Origin: Abelmoschus esculentus
Taxonomy: Eukaryota; Streptophyta; Magnoliopsida; Malvales; Malvaceae
DNA: 64,000 nt
Direction of reading: 5' to 3'
NCBI GenBank assembly: GCA_035048815.1
Contig: JAUCBN010000024.1
Coordinates: forward strand, 10,306,001-10,370,000
Part shown: piece after piece, positions 44,933-55,562 of the stretch
How the letters are laid out: every line of letters starts with the position of its first letter
How positions within the stretch are numbered: the stretch's first letter is position 1
Made by a program: the position numbers and the translations under genes
Notes under the pieces: model-generated
What the model was told of the DNA's origin: nothing
Database searches by the model: none
The model's input: the letters and a program-made list of their open reading frames with translations, nothing else

Positions 44933-45531
44933 TGTCACGGACTTACTTTCACTCAACTCGATCCGTGTGGCGCTAACACTTCCTCAACGATGCTAGCAAG
45001 CCTTGCTTATATTTACTTGATGACTTGACTTAAGAAAGACAAGAGAAGGCAAAGAAGTTTGTAAGAATGCTTTGTACTAAGCTCTTAAGGATGCTTTATA
45101 TGTATGCTTTCAAGTGCTAATTGTGTTGCAAAATGAAGGGGGTGACCCTATTTATAGGCTCCCACCTCCCGAATGGACGATTAGGATCGGTTTGATCCAA
45201 CGGTTACAATGTTGCCTCCTAAAATATCTACAAGCACTAACTCATATCTAGAGGATTATACATATGTGTATATATATCTACATGTATCCAAAATGTTCTA
45301 GAGAACTTCAGGGTCTTCTAGAGTAGTCCTGAACCTTCCCGAGCCTTTTGGGTCCTTCTGGATGAGTCTGGACTTGTGTAGAACGTCCTAGACCTTTCTA
45401 GAATAATGTGGGTTATGCTTGGACGTCCTAGCTCTTTCTAGTGCCTTCCTTGGTGCTAGCAAGCTTCAAAATGGGCCAAGGATGGTCAAAACCTCGGTTG
45501 GACTTGTGGGAAAAAAAGATGGGTGGTGACA
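44933..45531 (-). repeat. Galadriel-like 5' LTR
   Basis: 599 bp with TGTCAC and GTGACA ends. A candidate TATATTTAC string lies near 45016 on the plus strand and CTATTTATAGG near 45150; read on the minus strand the latter is CCTATAAATAG, a good TATA box about 380 bases into the LTR. Confidence 0.85.
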
Positions 45532-45698
45532 TTATGCTTTGCCATTCTTTGTTCTTACATTCAAGCTCGGGAGAGAAGTTTGTGAGTAATCTATTTATCT
45601 AATATTGAGAGAGTTAGATTCACGAAAGGAATAAGTATGATATTTTTCTATTCGAAAAATACTAACTCGGCCTAGAGATAGGTTAGAGTTTCAACGGC

Positions 45699-46955
45699 TG
45701 ATAAGTGCTCAACTCACTATCACTTTTTACACCTTTCATGGGCTATAATCACCAATTCTACACCTACTTGAACCAATGCATATACTTAATGTGAACTATT
45801 TAAGGATTTTTCTGTTAAAGATAATATTTACAGGAAAGACAAGCTTTATTGTATTTTTGTATCTGTGAAAGGAGAAGTATTGTCACGGCAGCAACTTGGA
45901 ATAAACTTGAAAATATTTACCGGAGCTGGATCGCACGAGGAAAGCCCAAGACAAGGCCACGCGGGAAAGCCTCCTAGTTGGAATAAACTTGGAAATATTT
46001 TATTTATGTACATGACTTGTTCCCTACTCCAAGTTGTATTATACTTAGGAATGGTTTGCCCTAGGCCAAGCCTATATAAGACACAGCCGTCCAAAGAGAA
46101 GGACAACCAGTAGACAATTAGACAATTCGGAATATAGAATGCTTAGCCGACTTCATCTTTAGTTTATCTTTCTTTTACATTATGTTCTAAGTTTGTTTAG
46201 GATTAGGTGAAGGTTGTAAAGTATTAGTGTGAGGAAGTTGAACTTTATTTCTTGTTTCTAATGCAATAAAATATCAGAGTTTGCTTATTCTTTATCATTT
46301 CTTTTTCTTGCATTCAAGCTGGAGAGAGAAGTTTTTGAGTAATACATTTATCTAATATCGAGAGAGTTAGATTCACAAAAGGAATAAGTACGGTGTTTCA
46401 ATCGGGAAACACTAACTTGTCCTAGAGATATGTTAAGAGTTTCAGCAGTTAAAAGAAGTGTGGGATTGGTTGGTAATTATAATTGATTCACGCCGAGAGG
46501 TATCATCAAGGACTGATCATCAATAGTACTTCGAATTAGAGATAAGCGGAGGCACTAAAGGACACTTTGCCGAACTTTGATAAAGTCTTCCCAAGAGCAA
46601 GAGATTGTCATGGCGGACGAGCATCATCGTTGTCGAGGTAGTAATCTGCAGTACTGCCGAGGAAGTATTGTGCGATTGCATTGAGCAGAAACATGTCAAT
46701 CGAATCCAATCTACAATACAATTGGATCTTGACCACTTTCTCTATTTGTTTTTCCTTATTATTTAGTTTTCTTTATTTAGTTCAATCTCAACACAATCAC
46801 TTGTGTTTTTATTTTATTTATTTATAGAGCAAGCAGATTAAAGAAAGCATATTAAGTAGACCAATCTCTATGGAGACGATACACGATTTACTCATCTCTT
46901 TATTACTTGGCGACGTGTTCACTTGCACTAAATTGCGCATATTTAGCACGCATCA
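45699..46955 (+). repeat. E1 5' LTR
   Basis: It starts TGATAAGTGCTCAACTCACT and ends TTTAGCACGCATCA. Six bases (AGTTTT) separate it from the primer site, as in E2 and E3. Confidence 0.85.
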
Positions 46956-46961
46956 AGTTTT

Positions 46962-46979
46962 TGGCACCGTTGTCGGGGA
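46962..46979 (+). other. E1 primer-binding site, tRNA-Asp type
   Basis: TGGCACCGTTGTCGGGGA differs at two positions from TGGCGCCGTTGCCGGGGA, the complement of the 3' end of plant tRNA-Asp and the usual Athila primer. Confidence 0.85.
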
Positions 46980-47076
46980 TTGACAACTAAATTTTGTTCT
47001 CTTTATTACTAATATATTTTATTTTTATTCTTCTTTTTCTAAAAAAATTAGGTGTGTTTCAAATTGAAGGTTCAAG

Positions 47077-47358
47077 ATGCAAGGAGAAAGAAAGAAATCT
47101 ATTCGGGAGTTGATGTTGCAAGATTTGAATCGAACCAATCAAGAATTTCCCAGATTAAATGATGATTATCTATGCCAAACAAGAGTAACCCAACAAGTTC
47201 ATGCATGGGCAAATTTTTGTTTTAATTGTAGAGATGATCATTTGGTTAGCAATTGCCCATACAGTACTGGAACATTTGGCCACAGAAAGGACCATAGATG
47301 GAACCAACAACAAAATACTTCATGGTATGATCAAAACACTCAATTTTTTTTACCATGA
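47077..47358 (+). pseudogene. E1 truncated Gag
   Basis: A 93-codon frame reads MQGERKKSIRELMLQDLNRT, then soon a zinc knuckle CFNCRDDHLVSNC (C-X2-C-X3-H-X4-C), then NQQQNTSWYDQNTQFF. The start resembles the N-terminus of some plant gypsy Gag proteins, and the knuckle normally lies hundreds of residues later, so the capsid domain has been deleted between them. It is not the same Gag N-terminus as E2 and E3 (MTRANPSNPL). A stop ends it at the beginning of an A/T-rich stretch. It could still bind nucleic acid if translated, which is speculation. Confidence 0.6.
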
Positions 47359-47434
47359 CAATTTTCTTGATGTCACAAATATGTCATGACAATATAATTC
47401 TTCTCAAGAGTATCCAAATTCATTTGAGGAAACA

Positions 47435-47544
47435 TTGAAAACATCAATGGATAGAATTGAAGAATTAATGACAGAGCAACCAAGGTCCCTCGATGCACAT
47501 ATAGCTATAGAAAATTCTTCAATTCTATCCATTGATACTTTCAA
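47435..47544. repeat. Fold-back: 32-bp inverted repeat in E1
   Basis: The arm at 47435-47466 (containing ATCAATGGATAGAATTGAAG) pairs with 47513-47544, 30 of 32 positions matching, including 24 in a row. The loop is 46 bases. Nearby, CACATATAGCTATAGA also occurs twice as a direct repeat (about 47497 and 47552). It looks like template switching during copying. Confidence 0.9.
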
Positions 47545-47587
47545 TTCAATCCACATATAGCTATAGATTGGAGTATGCACATATAAC

Positions 47588-48729
47588 TAAGGTCGAGGCA
47601 AGACCTAATGCCGAGACAACAGAGGACAAGTAGCATGTGGTAGACAAGCTGGGGAGAAAAATAAGGAGAACATTGCTGGATAAGAAGTCCAAGGACCGGA
47701 GCTGAATCGCACGAGGAAAGTCCAAGACAAGGTCACATAGGAAAGCCTCCTAGTTGGAATAAACTTGGAAATGTTTTATTTATGTACATGACTTATTCCC
47801 TACTCCAAGTTGTATTCTACTTATGAAAGGTTTACCCTAGGTCAAGCCTATATAAGACATAGTTGTCCAATGAGAAGGGCAACCATTAGATAATTAGACA
47901 ATTCGAAATATAGAAAGCTTAGCCGACTTCATCTTTAGTTTATCTTTCTTTTACATTATGTTCTAATTTTTTTAGGCTTAGGTGAAGGTTGTAAAGTATT
48001 AGTGTGAGGAAGTTGAACTTTGTTTCTTGTTTCCAATGCAATAAAATATCAGAGTTTGCTTATTCTTTGTCATTCCTTGTTCTTGCATTCAAGCTCGAGA
48101 GAGAAGTTTATGAGTAATCCATTTATCTAATATCGAGAGAGTTAGATTCACGAAAGGAATAAGTATGGTGTTTCAATCGGGAAACACTAACTCAACCTAG
48201 AGATAGGTTAAGAGTTTCAACAGCTAAAAGAAGTGTGGGATTGGTTGGTGATTATAATTGATTTACGCTGAGAGGTATCATCAAAGACTGATCATCAACA
48301 GTACTTCGACTTAGAGATAAGAGGAGGCACTAAAGGATACTTTGTCAAACTTTGATAAAGTCTTCCCAAGAGCAAGAGATTGCCACGGCGGACGAGCATC
48401 ATCGTTGTCGAGGCAGTAATCTGCAGTATTGTCCAGACAGTGTTATGCGATTGCATTGAGCAGAAACAAGTCAATCGAATTCACTCTACAATACAACTGG
48501 ATCCGGACCACTTTCTCTATCTGTTTTCCTTATTATTTAGTTTTCTTTATTTAGTTCAATATCAACCTAATCACTTGTGTTTTTATTTTATTTCTTTACA
48601 GAGCAAGAAGATTAAAGAAAGCATATTAAGTAGATCAATCCCTGTGGAGACGATACACGATTTACTCATCACTTTATTACTTGGCGACGTATTCACTTGC
48701 ACTAAATTGCGCATATTTAGCATGCCTCA
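47588..48729 (+). repeat. E1 3' LTR, start deleted
   Basis: It matches the 5' LTR from about base 195 to the end (TTTAGCATGCCTCA). The ACGGC duplication follows at once. The open frame at 48380-48748 inside it is not a gene. Confidence 0.8.
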
Positions 48730-49258
48730 ACGGCTAAAAGAAGTGTGAGATTGATTAGTGATTATAATTGATTTACGTCGGGAGGTATCATCAAGGACTG
48801 GTCATCAACAGTACTTCGACTTAGGGATAAGAGGAGTCATCAAAGAATACTTTTCTGAATCTTGGTAAAGTCCACCCAAGAGCAAGAGATTGTCGCGGCG
48901 GACGTAGCCCATCGTTGTTGAGGCAGAAAACTACAGTTCTGTCGAGGTAGTGTTTTATGATTGCATTGGAGAAAAACCAGTCAATTGAATCCACTATACA
49001 ACACAACTGGACCCTAGCCACTTTTCTAATCTAATTATTCTCTTTTTTTTAGTTTTCTTTATTCAAGTTATTTAGTTTACCCCCCAACCCAATTAATCTG
49101 TGTTTTTACTTTATTATTTTTATAGAGCAAGAATACGAAAGAAGGCATATTAAGTAGACCAATCCATGTTGAGATGATACAGGATAATACTTATCACTTT
49201 ATTACTTGCGACGTGTACACTTGCACTATTTGCTCATTTTTTACACGTAACAAGTTTT

Positions 49259-49276
49259 TGGCGCCGTTGCCGGGGA
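49259..49276 (+). other. E2 primer-binding site, tRNA-Asp
   Basis: TGGCGCCGTTGCCGGGGA is an exact match to the complement of the plant tRNA-Asp 3' end, six bases after the LTR. It identifies the lineage as Athila-like. Confidence 0.95.
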
Positions 49277-49355
49277 TTGACAATTAAATTTTGTTTTCTT
49301 TATTTTCTTGCTTTTAGTTATTTTTATTTTTATTTTACTTCGTTTTTTTTGGTGT

Positions 49356-51120
49356 ATGACCAGGGCAAACCCAAGCAATCCTTTATACGATTTAGATCCA
49401 GAGATTGAACGCATACGTCAAAGATTGAGAAGACAAATCCAAGCAGCTATGGTAGATAACCAAGGAGAGCAGAACTTACCCGCAGGCAATGAAGGCCTTC
49501 CGCCACCACCACTGTCACGGCAGCTCACTGTTAGAGATTTCCTGAAAGAGGATTTGAATGGGTTAAATCCTGGAGTTGTCACACCAGAAATCGAAGCAAC
49601 CCACTTTGAATTGAAACCTATCATGTTCAATATGCTTAATACTATTGGATAGTTTGATGGGTCTTTGACAAAAGATGTCAGGCAACATCTCAAGTCATTT
49701 ATGGAGATCTGTAATTCCTTCAAAATCCAAGGACTCCATTAAAATGTTTTGAGATTGAAACTATTTCCCTATTCATTGAGGGATAGGGCAAAAACCCGGT
49801 TAAATAACATTCCAGCAGGATCTATAGGATCTTGGAGTAAACTATGTCGTGATTTCACTACACGTTTTAATCCTACTAATTTATATTATCGTATACGTAA
49901 TAAAATTACTTCTTTTTGGCAGGCAGATGATGAACCAATGTATGAGGCGTGAGAGCGCTATAGGGAGCTACTGCACAAGTGTCCTTTGCATGGATTCCCA
50001 TTGTGAACACAAGTGACCATGTTTTATAATGCTACTAATTCCCCAACAAGAATGATGTTAGATGCCTCTACCAATGGGACACTCCTTGACAAAGCTCCGG
50101 AGGAAGCTATAGAGATTTTGAACAGACTCACAAAGAATGATTTTCAATTCCCTACATCTAGGCGAGGAAGAGTAAGACGCCAAGCTACGGTGAATGAGTT
50201 GGAAACATCCAATTCAGTGACAGCACAATTGACCTCTCTTACTAAGATGGTGCAGAACATGCAAATACAACACAATACTCATGAGGTTAAGGCAATAGAT
50301 TATTTCTGTAATTTATATGGAGGTAACCATAGTTCTTCTGAATGTATGCAGAATCAATAATCTAGCCTTTATGTTGGAAACTATAATAGAAACAACATAA
50401 TGTCCAATACATACAACCCATCATGGTAAAGGCATCCCAACTTCTCATGGAGTAATCCTAACAATGCCTTAAATCCAACTACTTAATTCTCAGGTTTCCA
50501 GCAACCAATGCAAATGCAACATCTGCCGCAATAGCAGGTACAACAACCAATGCCACAGTAGCAGATGCATTAGCAACAGCCTGCAAGTTCACTGGAAAAT
50601 TTTCTTAAGGCCTTTATGATGAAAACAGAATCGTACATGGCAGAGAATAACAACTTCATTAAAAGAACTGATGCGTTCATAAATAGAACTGAGATGAGGT
50701 TGTAAAACCAAGAGGCAACTATCAAATCACTGGAAACTCAGGTTAGGCAGTTTTCTCAAAACCTGAACACTAGACCACAAAGAGGATTACCCAACAATAC
50801 TGAAGTTGCAAAGGTAATGGGTCATGAACAATGTAAGGGAATCACTACTAGGAGTCGTATACAACTTAAGGAAATGTTAGGAAACTCAGCAGACAAAGTC
50901 CCAACAATAGAACAAGAAGAATCAGACAAAGAGGACTTGGATGCTGAACCAAGAGATCATGCCACAGAAATCCCATCAGAAAGCACTGCCCCGGTAGAGA
51001 AATCAACAATACCACGCCAAGCGGCCGAAACAGAAAAAGACCTAATGGTGCCAGGTATAAATTCCAAACTAATGAGACACTGGAAGAGATGCGACCCCAT
51101 CACCTTTCCCAAAAAGGTTA
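49356..51120 (+). pseudogene. Athila-type Gag of E2
   Basis: It starts MTRANPSNPLYDLDPEIER, the same start as E3. Blocks in order are RQLTVRDFLKEDLNGLNPGV, VRQHLKSFMEICNSFKIQG, SIGSWSKLCRDFTTRFNPTN, QVTMFYNATNSPTRMMLDAS, LDKAPEEAIEILNRLTKND, the knuckle-type CNLYGGNHSSSEC (second Cys changed to Tyr), a Gln-rich stretch, and MGHEQCKGITTRSRIQLKEM. Many stops fall where Gln or Trp is expected (NTIG*FDG, YEA*ERY, FPL*TQ, LPQ*QVQ). Gag is the structural protein of the particle. Confidence 0.9.
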
Positions 51121-52088
51121 AAAAGGCATAAACATGACTATCAATTTAAAAAATTCTTGGACATCTTCAAGAAAGTCCATATTAAGTTGCCATTTTTTGA
51201 AGCAATAGAAAATATGTCAAACTATGCCAAATTCGTAAAAGACATTGTGTCTAAGAGAAAAAGGCTTGGTGAGTTTGAAATAGTGACTGCAACTGAAGGA
51301 TGCATGTCAATGCTTCATAATCGTATGCCTCCTAAATTGAAGGATCCTGGATACTTTACCATACCTTGTGCTATAGGAAACCACTATGAAGGAAAGACCT
51401 TATGTGACCTTGGAGTAAGCATAAATTTGATGCCTAAATCTATCTTCCAAAAGCTTGGAATAGAAAGGGAAAAACCTATAACTGTGATTCTCTAATTAGC
51501 GGATAGATCATATGTACAACCTAAAGGAAAGATCGAGGACATATTGATAAGGGTGAGTAAATTTATTTTTCCAGATGACTTCCTTGTTCTTGATTGTAAA
51601 GCAGATGAAAATGCACCGATCATCTTGGGGAGACTTTTTCTAGCCATTGGACACACTCTTATTGATGTGGAAAAAGGAGAGTTGACTTTTTCAAACTCAA
51701 TGCTTTCCAGATCTTGAAAAGACATGATGATCCAGAGGAGTGCAAGGTTATCCATACCACAGATTCTGGCAGCAAAATATCCTGTCTCAGCAATCACTGC
51801 CTTGGCAGTACGCTCGATAATACCGTTGATAATAGTTACAACAGAGTCCTGGATAGTGTTGAAACATCAGAGGTGAAGAAAGCCAATTGGACAACACACT
51901 TTCTAGGCAAACTCATATCCAAATAGTTAGAACCACATGGTGCAGTAAAAATCAAATCAAGAAGGGATGAGCATGAGTTTAAACTGAATGACCAATTGTT
52001 GAAGCATGATACTGGCCAACATGAGATGAAGATTATAGAGACCATCACTTTAGGAGATGCACTTGCATGCACTCCACCCGTGACTTAA
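51121..52088 (+). pseudogene. Athila-type protease plus integrase tail of E2
   Basis: After a frame change the sequence reads FKKFLDIFKKVHIKLPFFEA (with NMSNYAKFVKDIVSKRKR), MPPKLKDPGYFTIPCAIGNH, the active-site region LCDLGVSINLMPKSIFQKLG, FIFPDDFLVLDCKADENAPI and GHTLIDVEKGELTF. Then, as in element A, about 90 residues later, THFLGKLISK*LEPHGAVKI, RRDEHEFKLNDQLLKHD and a common end ITLGDALACTPPVT. The GKL...FK.N..LKH pattern is the end of Athila integrase. RT and the integrase core are absent. Confidence 0.75.
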
Positions 52089-52556
52089 TCTCTTCGTCTT
52101 CTTTTTATTTAATTTTTAGTTTTAGTTTAGAGTTAATATTTTTATTTTCGTTTCTTTTAAATTTAATTTTTGTTTGGTGTTTATTTTTTAGGACAATAAG
52201 CAAGAAGGAATGAGAAGTAGTTTATAGCAGGAAATTTGCTACCGTGGCAGTAAACAATGTCAAGACCACAGTAATCCCCAACGGGCAGAACAGTGTAACG
52301 GCTAGTCTGCCGAAATTTCCGTCGTAACAGTAAAGGCTAACGGTTACAAAACGGCTAGTGGTTCAAAATGTCTACAAAGCCAAGGCCTTTATAAGCAACC
52401 TCTCCCTCTTGAACTATTTACTCTTGCATTCTTGAATCTTTAGAATTACTTGCTTAAATCTCTCTCTTACATTACTCTTTGCTTACATCTAAGTTATCTT
52501 TCAGAAACTCTCCAAGATTATCTCCAAGATCTTCAGAAACTCTCCAGTACTTATCT
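52089..52556 (+). other. E2 leader before the downstream ORF
   Basis: Non-coding and conserved with element A and E3. It has a T-rich run, GCTACCGTGGCAGTAAACAA (a palindrome variant), AACGGGCAGAACAGTGTAAC and CTCTTGAACTATTTACTC. It ends at the ATG of the next ORF. Its conservation suggests an RNA-level role such as a splice acceptor or ribosome entry, but no signal is certain. Confidence 0.55.
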
Positions 52557-53518
52557 ATGGCTACCTACAACAGATTTTCCCCCATCGCTGCTTAAGAACG
52601 CTTCAAAAGATCTTTCATTGCAAGGCAGTTATGGGAAGAGCAAGGATTCCAACACTCTGATGAAGAAAACTATGGAATCGAGCATTACTTGTTCGATAGA
52701 ATCAAGTACCAAGAATAACAAATCTTTTGCTTTCAACTTGCCCAAGTCAATGCAACAATAGTGAGAGAATTCTACCCTCATGGGCCGAGCAAGGACTCTC
52801 TGTATGTCTACTACCAAGGCAAGCCTGTCAGACTTGATACCGAGACAATAAATATGTTCTAGGGCTTAACCCCTGATCGTGATGACCATTCTGCATTCAT
52901 GGGGGAAATCACCAACGGAGATTATGAGCTGATCAAAGACGACCTTTGCTACGACAATACTAATTGGGAAACCTATTCCCATAGAGGATCGATAGCAAGG
53001 CAGAACTTACGGCCCGAAGCCAAGTTGTGGAAAACATTCATTAAAAGATGCCTCATCCCAACATCCCACAACAACACCGTAGACCGAAGAAGATTGGTTC
53101 TCATCCAATCTATCATCAACAAAAGAAGCATCAACGTGGGAGAGATAATCCTTAGGGAAATTTACGAGTGCGGTAAGAAGGACAAAGGACCCTTATATTT
53201 TCCTTGTTTAATTACAGGTATTTGCAATTTTGTAGGTGTACCGTGGGCAGTCACGGAAGAATTCACTACCTAAAGGCATGGCTGAACTAGGGAATTTTTC
53301 CACAAGGTTATGTAGATAACCCAAGCAGAACCAGTCCAAGAAACTCCACAACAATTCACTGCTGACAACACTGTCGGGGCCTAGTACACGACAAATATAC
53401 CTGATGCTGCCCACAACACTGTTACGGAAGATCCCTACCATGAGATACTTCAGAGGATAGCAACCATGGACCTAAGAAAGCAAAGATAGATGGAATACCA
53501 AAGAGACTTCAACAACAC
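52557..53518 (+). pseudogene. Transposase_32-like ORF of E2, first part
   Basis: Starts MATYNRFSPIAA, then a TAA. Blocks are LWEEQGFQHSDEENYGIEHY, YELIKDDLCYDNTNWETYSH, RQNLRPEAKLWKTFIKRCLI, PTSHNNTVDRRRLVLIQSII, NKRSINVGEIILREIYECGK and GPLYFPCLITGICNFVGVP. This is the pattern of the 'putative plant transposon protein' family. The frame is broken after EYQRDFNN by insertion of E3 (AACAC duplicated) and continues at 63059. The function of the family is not known to me. Confidence 0.75.
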
Positions 53519-54836
53519 TGATACGTGCTTAACTCACTATTACTTTCTACACTTTTCATGGGCACTTATCATCAAATCTACACCTACTTGAACTAATGCA
53601 TGTGATTAATGTAATAAATTTAGGGATTATGTCATTAAAGATTAATTTGTAGAAAAGGCGTACTTTACTGTATTTTCTTATCTGTGCAGGAACAAGCTAT
53701 TGTCGATGTAGCAGAATTAGTCTGAGCTAGGACCTGATGCCGAGGCAGTTGAGAAGAAAAAGGTAATATGACTGACAATTGAAGGATAAAAATGAGGATA
53801 ATGTTGCTGAGCAAGAATCGGAACTAAACAACACAAGAAAAGCCCAAGGACAAGGCCACGCGGGATGAAACCTTCTAGAAGATCAAACTTGGAAATATTT
53901 ATCCGATTTACATAAATTGTTCCCTACTCCAAGTTGTACTCTAATTAGGAAAGGTTTGCCCTAGGTCAAGCCTATATACGGCATAGTCGTCCTAGGGATT
54001 AGAAGGAAGATAGATCTTAAGAGCTAAATTTTGAGAGATTTTTAGGAACAATTCTTCTCATCATGTTCTAAGTTTTCTTAGGGTTTTGGTGAAGGTTGTC
54101 AAGTATTTTTGAGAGAAGATTGTATTTTGATTCTTGTTTCACTGCAATAAAATATTAAAGTTTGCTTATTCTTTACCATTCTTTGTTCTTGCATCCAAGC
54201 TCGGGAGGGAAGTTTTTAAGTAATCTATTTGTCTAGACTTGGGAGAGTTAGACTCACGAAAGGAGTAAGTGCGGTATTCAACTTGATTGGAGGATACTAA
54301 CTCGTCCTAGGGATAAGTTAAGAGTTTCAGCGACTAAAAGAAGTGTGGGATTGGTTGTTGGTTATAATTGATTAACACCGGGAGGTATCATCAAGGACAC
54401 CTTCGACAGTGTTTTGACTTAGGGATAAGCGGAGCCATATAAGGACACTTTGCCAAACTTTGGTAAATCTTCCTAAGAGCAAGGGATTGTCGTGGCAGAG
54501 AATATTGTCGTTGCCGAGACAGTATCTGCAATACTGTCGAGGCAGTTCAATAAAATTACATTAAATAGAAGCAGATCAATCAAATCCACAATACAACACA
54601 ACTGGATCCTACCCTCTCTCTCATATTTGATATCACTTTAGTTAGTTTAGGTTATTTGGTTTAATCAACACTCAAACTAATCTGTGTTTTTACTTTTATT
54701 TTACAGAAGCAAGAAGATCATAGGAAGCATATTAAGTATATCAATCCCTGAAGATACGATAACTCGATAAAGTACTTATCACTTATTACTTGACGTGTAC
54801 ACTTGCACTCCAATTGCGCATGTTCAGCACGCATCA
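53519..54836 (+). repeat. E3 5' LTR
   Basis: 1318 bp from TGATACGTGCTTAACTCAC to TTCAGCACGCATCA. It differs from the 3' LTR of E3 by many substitutions and small indels, so the insertion is not very recent. It contains ACTGTCGAGGCAGT at 54533-54546. Confidence 0.9.
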
Positions 54837-54842
54837 AGTTTT

Positions 54843-54860
54843 TGGCGTCTTTTCTGAGGA
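54843..54860 (+). other. E3 primer-binding site, degenerate tRNA-Asp type
   Basis: TGGCGTCTTTTCTGAGGA is in the position of the tRNA-Asp primer site and shares its ends, with several changes in the middle. Confidence 0.75.
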
Positions 54861-54949
54861 TTGACAACTAAATTTTATTTTCTTTATTTTCTTATTTTTA
54901 TTTTAGTATTAGTTATTTTTATTTTTTTATTTGATTAAGTTTTTGGTGT

Positions 54950-55562
54950 ATGACCAGGGCCAATCCTAGCAATCCGCTGCACGAGATTGACCCAGAAATT
55001 GAAAAAACTTATCAAAGGTTGAGAAGACAGATCCAAGGAGCCATGGCAGTGAATCCAGGAAATCAGAACCTACCTGAAGGCAATGGAGGCCATCAACAGC
55101 ATCCATTGTCGCAACCACTACCGCGACAGCTAATTGTCAGAGATTTTCTAGTAGAAGATTTAAATGGATTGAACCCTGGAGTTGTTACACTAGAGATTGA
55201 GGCAACCTACTTTGAACTTAAACCTGTGATGTTCAATATGCTTAATACTATTGGATAATTCAGTGGGGCTGCAACAGAAGATGTCAGGCAACATCTCAAG
55301 TCCTTCATGGAAGTATGCAACTCTTTCAAAATCCAAGGAGTCCATGAAGACATTTTGAGACTGAAACTTTTCCTCTATTCACTAAGGGATAGGGCCAAAA
55401 CCTGGTTGAATAGCATTCCAGGTGGATCAATTGGATCTTGGAGTGAACTCTACCGAGAATTCATTATGCGATTTAGCCCTACAAATTTATATGATCAAAA
55501 TCGTAATAAGATTACTTCTTTTAGACAGGCTGATGACGAACCTATGTACGAGGCTTGGGAAC
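54950..55562 (+). pseudogene. E3 Gag, first part
   Basis: MTRANPSNPLHEIDPEIEKT starts it. Then RQLIVRDFLVEDLNGLNPGV, a TAA after NTIG, RQHLKSFMEVCNSFKIQGVH, WLNSIPGGSIGSWSELYREF and KITSFRQADDEPMYEAWE. The frame is cut at EAWE by the solo LTR and resumes as RYRELLNRYPLHG at 56895. Confidence 0.9.

Larger units (their letters stand above)
40500..45531 (-). mobile_element. Galadriel-like chromovirus, 3' end deleted
   Basis: The element has a complete 599-bp 5' LTR (44933-45531), an initiator-Met-type primer site, gag, protease, RT, RNase H and integrase, then a remnant of about 80 bp from the 3' LTR (40500-40580). Integrase runs into the LTR remnant, so its end, the polypurine tract and most of the 3' LTR are deleted. 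Outer ends are TGTCAC/GTGACA with TTAT duplicated outside (40496-40499, 45532-45535). Gag and RT type fit the Galadriel or a nearby chromovirus clade. Confidence 0.8.
45699..48729 (+). mobile_element. Athila-related mini-element E1
   Basis: 5' LTR 45699-46955 (1257 bp), primer site, 0.6 kb internal region and a 3' LTR lacking about its first 195 bp (47588-48729). A perfect 5-bp target duplication, ACGGC, flanks it (45694-45698 and 48730-48734) inside the E2 5' LTR. The LTRs belong to the same family as E2 and E3, but the gag start is different. It encodes no enzyme and only a fragment of Gag, so movement required proteins from elsewhere. Loss of the 3' LTR start probably came after insertion. 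Confidence 0.85.
39805..49252 (+). repeat. E2 5' LTR, split into three parts
   Basis: The parts are 39805-40499, 45536-45698 and 48735-49252, about 1376 bp in all. That matches the 1355-bp LTR of element A. The first gap is the Galadriel-like element (TTAT at both edges). The second gap is mini-element E1 (perfect ACGGC duplication at 45694-45698 and 48730-48734). The three parts read through in order when compared with A's LTR: TTTGCTTATT to CTTTGCCATTC at the first join, and TTTCAACGGC to TAAAAGAAGTGTG at the second. Confidence 0.9.

Noticed and set aside
48380..48748. 122-codon plus-strand frame
   Set aside because: It runs through the E1 3' LTR. The corresponding frames in other LTR copies are interrupted.
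45694..49252. Series of three or four separate solo LTRs
   Set aside because: The perfect ACGGC duplication and colinearity show one mini-element (E1) inserted in the E2 LTR.
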